DNA of 64,000 nucleotides from Lonsdalea britannica (GTDB lineage Bacteria; Pseudomonadota; Gammaproteobacteria; Enterobacterales; Enterobacteriaceae): NCBI RefSeq assembly GCF_002111595.1, contig NZ_LUTN01000009.1, positions 62,001 to 126,000 of the forward strand, read 5' to 3'. Shown piece by piece: positions 1 to 8,191 of this stretch (position 1 is its first letter; each line of letters starts with the position of its first letter). The notes under the pieces were generated by a model. It saw only the letters and a program-made list of their open reading frames with translations, ran no database searches and was not told where the DNA came from. The position numbers and the translations under genes were made by a program.

Positions 1-655
1 CGACCGCCGTATCCGGGACCAAATGAATCGCGTTCCCCGGCTGTTTAAACGGACGCGGATAGTGATAGAACTGCTTCGCGGGCGACGTGCTCACGGCGCT
101 GGCTTTGATCAAAGCAGCAGCTTTGCCCATCTCACCACGCTGATAAACGTCGATGAAGGCATTACCCAAACGGGGTCCCAGCGCTTCCGCCAACGCGTAG
201 AAATAGCGAATGTTCTCCGCATCGACCAGTGCCTTCTGACGCAGTGCGTCCGACGCATCCTGATTGATACGCTCCACCGTGGCGCGGTTTTGACGCAGCA
301 ATGTCGGCGTCAGCGAGTTAAACGCCGACAGCAATGTGATGCTGTCTTGTTCACGCGCTTCCTTCTGGAAGTCGTAGCCTGCCGCTTTCAGCCATGCCGT
401 ATCAGCCTGAGGCGATGCCTGCTGTGCGCTATCCAACTGCGCTCGGGTCAGCGTCTGCGCGTGGCCGCGCAGCATGTCCTGTAAATGTTGCTGTGCGCTC
501 TTTTCCAGAGCGACGTATTCCGGGCTGGCGTTGGCCTCCGTGGTGGATTGCACCTCCGTCATCGCCACGTGCAGCGTAGGTTCGGGCAAGGCGGCGGGAG
601 CGTGAGGAATGGTCAAGGCGCAGGCGACGGCAACGAAGAGAGAAGAGTAACGCAT
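1..655 (-). CDS. PAP2-family acid phosphatase, N-terminal part (runs off left edge)
   Basis: About 218 residues are visible; the C-terminus lies outside the window. The start ATG is at 655. The first 21 residues form a signal peptide (short charged start, hydrophobic core, APA end), so the product is probably periplasmic. Near residues 194-202 there is a K-x6-RP signature (KQFYHYPRP), the first motif of the PAP2 / class A non-specific acid phosphatase superfamily. The second and third motifs (PSGH, SR-x5-H) would be beyond the edge, so the assignment rests on one motif plus the export signal. The substrate cannot be told. Confidence 0.75.
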   Translation of the reverse strand, partial: MRYSSLFVAVACALTIPHAPAALPEPTLHVAMTEVQSTTEANASPEYVALEKSAQQHLQDMLRGHAQTLTRAQLDSAQQASPQADTAWLKAAGYDFQKEAREQDSITLLSAFNSLTPTLLRQNRATVERINQDASDALRQKALVDAENIRYFYALAEALGPRLGNAFIDVYQRGEMGKAAALIKASAVSTSPAKQFYHYPRPFKQPGNAIHLVPDTAV

Positions 656-877
656 GATATTTCCTTGAATTTCAGAGAGAAGGACGGTCGGTTCATTCCC
701 TACACGGGCAAAACACAACGCAGAAAATTCACATGCCAGACAGCCTAGATCGTCATTGTGACCGTTCCGTGACAGCGCTGACATTCAGGCATCATACGAA
801 ACGACGCCCTACAACATGGGGTAAATGCTCTAAGAACATCGGGAAAGGACCGCCTCACCGAACGGGAGACGGGTTGT

Positions 878-899
878 TACGGCAGCTATTGCTGCCGTA
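878..899. repeat. 9-bp inverted repeat with 4-nt loop
   Basis: TACGGCAGC at 878-886 pairs with GCTGCCGTA at 891-899 around the loop TATT. It lies between the phosphatase and the 3' end of the M3 peptidase gene. There is no T-run on either side, so it is not a standard Rho-independent terminator, though it may stabilise the mRNA 3' end of the peptidase gene. Confidence 0.45.
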
Positions 900-931
900 C
901 AGGATTGCGTGAGGATGAAGTGGGCTGGGGG

Positions 932-2797
932 TTATTTCGTGACCGGGTACTCGTGCTCGATCTCAGCGGCAAACGCCTGACACATCGCCGCATCGCCCTG
1001 ACGATTATCCGCCAGTACCCGTTCACCGTCCACGACGCGGATATGCGCCTGCAGGTCAAAATCAGCCGCGGGCTGCGGGCGCGCCGCCGCCGATGTCATC
1101 ATTGCCTGCGCTTCCTGCCACGCCTGTTCCACCGTCATGGTGCAGGCCTGAGCCAGATAATCGGGGTTGAAGCCCTCGCCCGTCAGGCTGCGCAATGTCT
1201 CATCGTGGCTGACGCTGTTACCCGGCTGCCAGTAGTGGCGGGCCAGATCCGGTCCGATCGCGGGGTTATCCGTCAGGTAGCCATCGCGATTCAGGAAAAA
1301 GGCTCGCGTCTGCTCGACGGCCATCAGCGCCAGCAAATAGCCCTGATACGAGCAGGCAGATTCCATCGACAGCAGATGCGGGATCGCCATCGTCGGACGC
1401 GGACTGCCTTCAATGCCAATGATGCGCTGTTCGGTTTCGCGCGCCAGCCGGGTGATGGCCTCCGGCGTCAGCTGCGCATCATCCCACTGATAAAGCTGCC
1501 ATTCGAAGTACGGCACCAGCAGAATGTGACGCTCGTTGAAGGCGCGCATCGGCTGACGCGTGCGGATATCTTCCTGAATCAGCGCGTCGGGGATCGTCTC
1601 GCCGTTGCGGCTGCGGGCATAACGTTTCAGCCAGTCGGCGTCCTGTAGCAGGCTGTCGCAGAACATGGATTGGGTTTCCGCGTAGGCCATGGACGTCGGC
1701 GGATACTCCTGTGCGAAACAAGGCGCATTTTGACGAATATTGGCGAAGTGCGCGGCGTGCCCGCCTTCGTGGAACAGCGTATTGATGCCGTGCGCTCCGC
1801 TGCCAACCTGATCCGGTTTTGCCAGACTGGTGAAGTTGATACGCGCCGGGACCCACTGACCCTGATTCACAAACGGCGGCACGGGCTGGTGCATGAAGCC
1901 GTTCTCATATTTCCCTTTCCGCACCAGCAGATCGAGGTTCAGCTCCGCGCCGTTAAAACCGATGTGCAATCTTTTAAAGCTATCGACCCAGCGCTCCAGT
2001 GACGCGGCGAAGGGAAAATAGGGATCGAGCTGGCGCGTCACGTCGCCCGCGCTGGCGTAGCGAATATTCCACGGCGACAGCGCTTCCGCGCCCTTTTCCG
2101 TCGCCAGCTGTTCGAGACTGCGCTGATTAGCCTCGCGCGTCTCGGCTTCGAAGCGGTCAAGAATGGCGAACAGCTGCTCCGGCGTCATGCGCTCGGTTTT
2201 GTTCACCTTGTAATCGAAGTAGTTGCGATAGCCCATCTGTCGGGCGAAGCGGTTGCGCAGCCGCACCAGTTCAGGGAAGCCGTTATTCAGCAGCCACTGC
2301 TCCAGGTCGCGCAGCGCCTCCTGCGAGCTACGGCGATAGCTTTCGTTATCGTTCGTCGCCTGATTGGTCAGCAGCTCGCCCAACGACGCAGGAACGCGTT
2401 CGCCGTCAGCATTCAGGTGTGTGGGTTGATAGGTCTGACGATGCGCGTACAAATCGCTTTCCGCCGCAATCAGCGCCTCCATCAGCGACTGTGCTTCCGG
2501 ATCTTCAATCACGTTGCAGTCGAAGAAGCGATACCAGCCTTGCAGGCCGTGCAGCAACGCCTGCTGCTGCGCTGATTCCGGTAACGCTTCCAGCGCCGAG
2601 ATCTGCTCACGCAGCTCCGCCAGTTTCTGCGGCTGGGCGATGAATCGCTTATAGGCGCTTTCTGCGGCAGAGAAGCGCGCCGCCACATCGTCGTCGCCAA
2701 TGCCCATATACAGCTGCCAAAACAGATCTTCTTTCGCCTGATGGACGGCGAGATAATCGCGATTCAGCGCGTTGAAATATTTCACTATCTGCTGCAT
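932..2797 (-). CDS. M3 family metallopeptidase (oligoendopeptidase F-like)
   Basis: 621 residues, usual for an M3-family oligopeptidase. The zinc-binding HEGGH motif (HExxH type) is at residues 343-347. A downstream segment with ESACSYQGY resembles the C-terminal substrate-side helices of thimet-type enzymes. There is no signal peptide, so it should be a cytoplasmic peptidase acting on short peptides. It stands alone, with 170 bp before ybiB. The preferred peptides cannot be read from sequence. It is not one of the E. coli M3 enzymes PrlC or Dcp, judging by length and overall sequence. Confidence 0.85.
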   Translation of the reverse strand: MQQIVKYFNALNRDYLAVHQAKEDLFWQLYMGIGDDDVAARFSAAESAYKRFIAQPQKLAELREQISALEALPESAQQQALLHGLQGWYRFFDCNVIEDPEAQSLMEALIAAESDLYAHRQTYQPTHLNADGERVPASLGELLTNQATNDNESYRRSSQEALRDLEQWLLNNGFPELVRLRNRFARQMGYRNYFDYKVNKTERMTPEQLFAILDRFEAETREANQRSLEQLATEKGAEALSPWNIRYASAGDVTRQLDPYFPFAASLERWVDSFKRLHIGFNGAELNLDLLVRKGKYENGFMHQPVPPFVNQGQWVPARINFTSLAKPDQVGSGAHGINTLFHEGGHAAHFANIRQNAPCFAQEYPPTSMAYAETQSMFCDSLLQDADWLKRYARSRNGETIPDALIQEDIRTRQPMRAFNERHILLVPYFEWQLYQWDDAQLTPEAITRLARETEQRIIGIEGSPRPTMAIPHLLSMESACSYQGYLLALMAVEQTRAFFLNRDGYLTDNPAIGPDLARHYWQPGNSVSHDETLRSLTGEGFNPDYLAQACTMTVEQAWQEAQAMMTSAAARPQPAADFDLQAHIRVVDGERVLADNRQGDAAMCQAFAAEIEHEYPVTK

Positions 2798-2966
2798 GGC
2801 TGCTCCTTTACGTCAATGCAGACTCAGGCGCCGCAGTCACTTTCCGCTACCGCGCCAACCTCATCCAATCACAGTGATTAAACGGCCAATCTTTAAGATG
2901 TTTTTTTCAAGCATAGAACACGGCGACGGCACGAGCGCGTAGGCCCGAACCATCCACGACCGACGA

Positions 2967-3937
2967 CTACGCCGCCAACCGACGAACCACTTCGTCCACG
3001 GCCAACGTCAGCGACTCAGCTTCGCCGCAGCCGACCAGGCAACACGCCAGCTGCATGATGATGGCCTGCGGCACCGGCTGTTCTCCGGTCAAACAAGCGG
3101 TCGTCCACTGCGCCGTCGCGACGCGTCGGAGGTCGCGGGCAACGCCGACCGTTCGATAAGCATATCCTGCCGCGCCTGCAGCGGTTGCTGCTGCTGGCGA
3201 TGAATGAAATAGGTTTCAGGAAAGCGGCGGGGATTGGCATAAACTTCGCCCTCGGTGCCCGGCATCAGCAACGCACGCCCGTCGATATCTTCAAAAAACG
3301 TCCCGAGGCGCGCGATATATTCAGGATGCGACACGCTGGCCAGCCGCAGCGCGGCCGAGGGCCCAAACGGCGTGGCGACTTTCGCCAGCGTATGCGCGCT
3401 GTTACGCACGCCCATCCGCCAGCGCATGTTCAGCTGCCGCTCCATCGGCGGACACAGTACGTCGATAGGCAGGAACACCAGCTCGCCGCGATCCAGCTGC
3501 CGTTGCGCTTCGTCTTGAGACTCCGCCGGAGCCACGCCCAGCTCTTGCAGGATGGAGCACGTGGTCACGCGCGTCGGATCGGTTCTCACGCCCTGCACCA
3601 CGACCGGCAACCCCATTTTGTGCAGCAATAGCGCCAGCAGCGGAGTCAAATTGGCCTGTCGGCGCGCGCCGTTATAGGTGGGGATCACCACCGGCAGCGG
3701 ACGGTCGACCGGCGGCGTCAGCGATAACGTCTGAGCCGCCATCGCCTGATAGAAACCGCGCATTTCCGCTTCCGCCTCGCCTTTGATGCGAAAGGCGATC
3801 AGCAATCCGCCCAATTCAAGCTCCGGAACGGCATCGTTCAGCATCGCCTCATAGAGCGCGCGCGCCGTCTCCTGATCCAAATCGCGGGCATGATTTTTTC
3901 CCCGCCCGACCTCTTTAATAATTTTGGTGTAATCCAT
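2967..3937 (-). CDS. ybiB: YbiB, anthranilate phosphoribosyltransferase-like protein (one frameshift)
   Basis: From ATG at 3937 (MDYTKIIKEV) the frame reads as YbiB, a TrpD-fold protein that binds nucleic acid in E. coli and whose exact role is uncertain. The frame breaks between about 3105 and 3130. The remaining C-terminus (ending VDEVVRRLAA) continues in the neighbouring frame to a TAG at 2967-2969. Restoring one base, for example G to GG, joins both parts into about 323 residues, close to the E. coli length of 320. It lies just downstream of dinG on the same strand, as in E. coli. Treat as intact unless resequencing confirms the indel. Confidence 0.85.
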
Positions 3938-4064
3938 GACGTTTCCAAGCGTTAACACGAATCGTTTGCAGTGAAAATAGCATGTTTTATCGCGTTGAGC
4001 AGCGTTTGCCGCGCGTCGCAGAGCGAATACGCGGCGGCTGTCCGAGCGGCGCTGACAGGGAAAA

Positions 4065-6170
4065 TCAGGGCGCGGGCATATCCCGTTGTTCGATGGGGAA
4101 GACCGGCAGCGCGGCCAGCAGCTGGGCGCCATAGCCCTTGGTCAACAGGCGACGATCGTAGATGATGATTTCGCCGAAGCAGGTATGGCTTCGAATCAGG
4201 CGACCCACCTGCTGGATCAGGCTGAACGATGCGCTCGGCAGACTCTGTACCACGAACGGGTGCCGCTTCAGGCTTTTCAGCCATTCGCCTTCGGTCAAGA
4301 TCACCGGGCTGTCGATCGGCGGGAACGCAATTTTGTGGATGTGTACCTGCGAGAGCAGTTCGCCTTTCAAATCCAGCCCTTCTGAGAAAGACTGCAGTCC
4401 GATCAGCACGCTGGTTTGCCCTTGCTCAACCCGCTGACGGTGGAGTTCCACCAGCCGATAACGCGGTTTGTCGCCCTGCACTAACAGCATCAATCGCAGA
4501 TCGGTCACCTGCGTCAGAAACTGCTGCATCGCGCGCTGGCTGGCGAACAGCATCAGCATGCCTTTATGCGCATCGCGTTTCAGCTCGGCGCGGAAGAAAC
4601 GCGCCATTTCGGCAAGGTGATCCTCTTCCTGCGCCATCAACGGCTCATAGCTCATCTTGGGGATCACCAGCTTGCCCTGATCGCGATGATTGAAGGGGGA
4701 GTCCAGCGCGATGAAAGTATCGCCATCGTCCTCGCCCAGCCCCGTTAACTCTTTAAGCCGCGAAAAACTGTTCAGCGAGCGCAGCGTGGCGGAGGTGATC
4801 ACCACATGAGACAAGTTACGCCACAGCAGACGGTCAAGCTGATCCGAGACGCGGATACCCGCGCAGTGCAGATAGAGATGAAGCTGACCGTCGCGGACTT
4901 CTCGCACCAGCCACTTGGAAACCGGCGCCTGCGAGGCCTGTTCCAGCGCCGCGAGCCGCCACAGTTTGCTTTGAGATTCGAAGTACCCCAGCAGCCGACT
5001 CATGCGCAGCATCGTCTGATGTAGTCGCACGACGTCATGCTTGCCGGTTTTTTCCGCCAGATCGTTGAGCATATACTCCGTCAGTCCCCGCAGACTGTCG
5101 GTCAGCTTGAACAGGCGGGAGCAAAGCTCGCGCATCTCATCGGGCAACTTCCCCATCGGGAAACGGTAATCCGCCGCAGGTGACGAAGCCGGTAGAAACA
5201 GCGTGCTCATGCGTTCAAAGGACTGAATCAGCTCTCGAATTTCGGCGCAGTGTTCGGCCAGCCGGTCCGGTTGGCTCAGCCGCGGCGGCGATTTGGGGGA
5301 GAACTGCGCCAGACAAACGCCCATCTGCTGGATGAACTGATCCATCTGATGCTGCACCGCGCCAATCGTCACCTCGCCCGACATCTCCAGCGCGTCGCGA
5401 GCGACGTCTGGAATATGATGGCCTTCATCAAGCACCAACAGCAGGTTCTTGGCGCTCGGCAGAACCGAGTCGCTTTCCATCGCCGCCATCACCAGCGCAT
5501 GGTTGGTGACCACCACATCCGCATCCTCAATCTCCCGTCGCGCCAGAAAGAAAGGACAATCACGATAATAGTGGCAGTTGCGCCCCAGACAGTTGGCTTT
5601 GTCGGTACTCAGCCGACGCCACAGCCCATCGCTGAGCGTTTTCTGATGATGGTCCCGCAGGCCGTCCCACTTCCCGGTGTGCAGATCTTTCTCCAACTGC
5701 GCACAGGTCTCTTGCTCTTCCCGGCTGGAGGGCGCCTGTTTCTCGTCCAGAAAGAGCAACAGATCGCCCTGCGCGTCGGCGTCGGTCGCCAGCACAGACA
5801 GGTTACGTGGACAGACGTAGCGCCCTCGGCCGAAAGCGGCGGTAAAGGTCAGGTCGGGAATAAATTTACGCAGCAGCGGCAGGTCTTTGCTGAATATCTG
5901 GTCCTGTAGCGCCACGTTGGCGGTACTGACGACCAGCGTCTTGGTTTCCGCTCTTCCCACCGCGATGCCGGGGATCAGATATGACAACGTTTTGCCGACG
6001 CCAGTCGGCGCTTCTATCGCCAAATGACGTGGATAATCGCCCGCCAGCGTGCGCGCGACCTCGGCGATCATCTGCCGCTGGGGCGGTCGTGAAACGAAGT
6101 CGGGGATCTGTTCCTGCAAGGCCTTATACCACTGGCCTATCTGCTGTTTAATTGCGGGGGAAAGGGTCAT
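4065..6170 (-). CDS. dinG: DinG, iron-sulfur ATP-dependent DNA helicase
   Basis: 701 residues (E. coli 716). Walker A EAPTGVGKT is at residues 53-61 and the Walker B/DEAH-type box is DEGH. Cysteines suited to a [4Fe-4S] cluster include C120 (RYVCP) and the later NCLGRNC and RDCPF group, the XPD/DinG arrangement. DinG is a 5'-3' superfamily 2 helicase that removes R-loops and other structures at replication-transcription conflicts. E. coli dinG is in the LexA regulon; I found no CTG-N10-CAG box in the 145 bp upstream here. ybiB follows on the same strand. Confidence 0.95.
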   Translation of the reverse strand: MTLSPAIKQQIGQWYKALQEQIPDFVSRPPQRQMIAEVARTLAGDYPRHLAIEAPTGVGKTLSYLIPGIAVGRAETKTLVVSTANVALQDQIFSKDLPLLRKFIPDLTFTAAFGRGRYVCPRNLSVLATDADAQGDLLLFLDEKQAPSSREEQETCAQLEKDLHTGKWDGLRDHHQKTLSDGLWRRLSTDKANCLGRNCHYYRDCPFFLARREIEDADVVVTNHALVMAAMESDSVLPSAKNLLLVLDEGHHIPDVARDALEMSGEVTIGAVQHQMDQFIQQMGVCLAQFSPKSPPRLSQPDRLAEHCAEIRELIQSFERMSTLFLPASSPAADYRFPMGKLPDEMRELCSRLFKLTDSLRGLTEYMLNDLAEKTGKHDVVRLHQTMLRMSRLLGYFESQSKLWRLAALEQASQAPVSKWLVREVRDGQLHLYLHCAGIRVSDQLDRLLWRNLSHVVITSATLRSLNSFSRLKELTGLGEDDGDTFIALDSPFNHRDQGKLVIPKMSYEPLMAQEEDHLAEMARFFRAELKRDAHKGMLMLFASQRAMQQFLTQVTDLRLMLLVQGDKPRYRLVELHRQRVEQGQTSVLIGLQSFSEGLDLKGELLSQVHIHKIAFPPIDSPVILTEGEWLKSLKRHPFVVQSLPSASFSLIQQVGRLIRSHTCFGEIIIYDRRLLTKGYGAQLLAALPVFPIEQRDMPAP

Positions 6171-6315
6171 GCCTACTCAACATCTGATTTCATTCGGCCC
6201 GTATTGTCCCACAGACCTCCCCCCTGCGTCAGCCTATAATGCCGCGACGCGGCTCGACAAAAAAGCGAAAACGAATTAGGTTGATGAACCCGTTCATTTT
6301 TCTTGCTGACTGCCC

Positions 6316-7146
6316 ATGCCCCCGATTCGAACCCTGCGACAGCGCTATTGGTTTTCACCCCAATTGCCGTTTCTGGAGTGCCGTTCCACCTGGCAGAGCC
6401 GTCAGCCGTATAAAATGCATAGCCATGCGCAGCTGTCCATCGGCTGTCTTGAGGACGGCAGCACAGAGTGCCACTCAGGCGAAAACACCTATTTGCTCAA
6501 CGCGGGGGATGTGATCGTGATCCCGCCGGAACGACCGCATAGCTGTCATCCACTGCCGGGGAAAACCCGCAGTTATCATATGCTGTATCTCGATGCATCG
6601 TGGTGCGCGCGTCAGCTTACACTGGCCGGTTTTGACAGCGATCAACTCAATGGTGACATTGTCACTTACTCATCCGCGGTGCTATTTCAACAGGTTATGC
6701 AGATAATTCGCCGTCTTCACGCCTCTCAGTTGGCCGGGATTGAGCACAATCTGCAACGCCTGTTCGCCGTCCTGTGTCATCCCCGCGTGGCGTCGGCTAT
6801 CGATACATCCGCGTGTTCCGACGCTACCCGTTATGTACAGCGGCGATTGCGGGGAAACCTTCAGGACGCGCCCTCGCTGACGTTATTGGCGCAAGAGCTG
6901 GCGCTGCGCCCGGAAACCGTGTTGCGCCGATTTCGGCAAGACACCGGTATGACGCCCATGGCGTATCTCAACAACGCCCGCGTCGAACATGCCAAAATCC
7001 TGATTCGTCAGGGCGTGCCGCTGGCAGACACCGGTTATACCTGCGGTTTCAGCGACCAAAGTCACTTCCACCATACCTTTGTCAACTTCACTGCCGCCAC
7101 CCCGGGCCAATACCGTCAGGCGCGATCAATTTTTCACAATAATTAG
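6316..7146 (+). CDS. AraC-family transcriptional regulator with cupin sensor domain
   Basis: 276 residues. The N-terminal half has AraC-type cupin features (MHSHAQLSIG, then GDVIVIPPERPHSC), and residues around 180-270 form the double helix-turn-helix with the usual GYTCGFSDQSHFHHTF signature. The LysE-family exporter follows on the same strand after 52 bp, so this gene probably controls it. The inducer is unknown; a small amino acid or derivative exported by the neighbour is a reasonable guess. Confidence 0.87.
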   Translation: MPPIRTLRQRYWFSPQLPFLECRSTWQSRQPYKMHSHAQLSIGCLEDGSTECHSGENTYLLNAGDVIVIPPERPHSCHPLPGKTRSYHMLYLDASWCARQLTLAGFDSDQLNGDIVTYSSAVLFQQVMQIIRRLHASQLAGIEHNLQRLFAVLCHPRVASAIDTSACSDATRYVQRRLRGNLQDAPSLTLLAQELALRPETVLRRFRQDTGMTPMAYLNNARVEHAKILIRQGVPLADTGYTCGFSDQSHFHHTFVNFTAATPGQYRQARSIFHNN

Positions 7147-7198
7147 TCCCCACCGTGTTCTAGACTGGCCGCCGGTTTGATTCAACGCGGTCCGCACT

Positions 7199-7825
7199 AT
7201 GATTAACACTCTGTTTCCCGAGCATTTCCCTGCCCTGGCCCTGGCGCACTTCGTGGCGTTGTTAAGCCCCGGTCCGGACTTCTTTCTGATCTCGGCATAT
7301 GCCATACGCTTTCGCCTCTGCGGCAGTGTGGGTATTTGTGTCGGCATTGCGTTAGGCAATGCCCTCTATATTGTTCTGGCGGCGCTAGGCTGGACCGGCT
7401 TGCAGCAATCATACGGATGGTTTCAACTCGTCGAAGTGGCGGGCGCGCTCTATTTGCTCTGGATTGGCTTTCATCTGATGCGTTCCAAAGGCAACGTGAA
7501 TTTGCCACGTGCCAACACGTCGTCTGGGTGCCCCGGACTGTTGCGCCAACTGGCGCTGGGGCTCGGCTCCGCCCTGCTGAACCCGAAAAACATGCTGTTT
7601 TACCTCAGCCTGATGACGACGTTGCTCGGCCCACAGGCAACCCGGCTGCAACAGGCAGTCAGCGGAACATGGATGGTGCTGGTGGTATTGGTCTGGGATC
7701 TGTCTATCGCCATGTTGATTGGCCGCCCCGCGCTGCAACGCCGTCTGGCGGGATCGATAGGCTGGCTGGAACGCGGCGCGGGAATCGTCCTGTTTGGATT
7801 GGGCGGATATCTGCTGTTCCGATGA
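7199..7825 (+). CDS. LysE/RhtB-family amino acid exporter
   Basis: 208 residues with about six hydrophobic segments and the family signature near the N-terminus (HFVALLSPGPDFFLI). Members export amino acids such as threonine, homoserine, lysine or leucine across the inner membrane. The start ATG at 7199 fits the family N-terminus. It lies directly downstream of an AraC regulator, a frequent pairing. The substrate is not predictable from this sequence alone. Confidence 0.88.
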   Translation: MINTLFPEHFPALALAHFVALLSPGPDFFLISAYAIRFRLCGSVGICVGIALGNALYIVLAALGWTGLQQSYGWFQLVEVAGALYLLWIGFHLMRSKGNVNLPRANTSSGCPGLLRQLALGLGSALLNPKNMLFYLSLMTTLLGPQATRLQQAVSGTWMVLVVLVWDLSIAMLIGRPALQRRLAGSIGWLERGAGIVLFGLGGYLLFR

Positions 7826-7954
7826 CGACGCCTCCTCAACGCGCTTGCCACTATCGCCACTGTCTCAGCGACGAAAGATGCCCACACAAGCCGTCAGCTT
7901 GTATCCCCGGGCTGAAAATCTATAATCGCAGGGGACATATAAAAGGATAAACGG

Positions 7955-8062
7955 ATGAAGTTACGCAAACTATGCGCCATCGGCGTGTTTGGACTGTGCG
8001 CGCTCGGGGGAATTGGCGGGGTCATGCTGGTCGGCTATATCGTTCTCACTTCCGGAGCCTGA
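7955..8062 (+). CDS. Possible 35-residue single-span membrane peptide
   Basis: A short frame starts at ATG 7955 behind an AGGA about seven bases upstream. It has a basic start (MKLRKL) and then one continuous hydrophobic glycine-rich segment, ending at TGA 8060-8062. A terminator-like hairpin lies about 60 bp downstream on the same strand, so a short transcript is plausible. I do not recognise a family. Chance ORFs of this length occur; the ribosome site, typical membrane composition and terminator are the only support. Confidence 0.4.
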   Translation: MKLRKLCAIGVFGLCALGGIGGVMLVGYIVLTSGA

Positions 8063-8118
8063 CGGTCACGCAGCGGCCAACCGTAAGACGCTTTGCGGCG
8101 CCCTTTCCTTCATAACGA

Positions 8119-8158
8119 CGTTGCCTGAATCCAGACAGGCATTCAGGGCAACGGTTTT
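8119..8158 (+). terminator. Rho-independent terminator after the small ORF
   Basis: CGTTGCC-TGAAT pairs with ATTCAGGGCAACG across a loop, followed by GGTTTTTA. One stem base is unpaired, which may itself be a missing C in the left arm. It sits between the plus-strand small ORF and the 3' end of bglX on the minus strand. Confidence 0.6.
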
Positions 8159-8191
8159 TACGGCAGCCATCCCCGGCCGCCGTATGTAGGG

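Noticed and set aside
878-899. Terminator reading of the 9-bp hairpin after the M3 peptidase gene
   Set aside because: No T-run on either strand; kept only as a repeat.
905-1648. 247-codon plus-strand frame inside the M3 peptidase
   Set aside because: It is the antisense of a full-length M3 peptidase with HEGGH; no family resemblance and no ribosome site.
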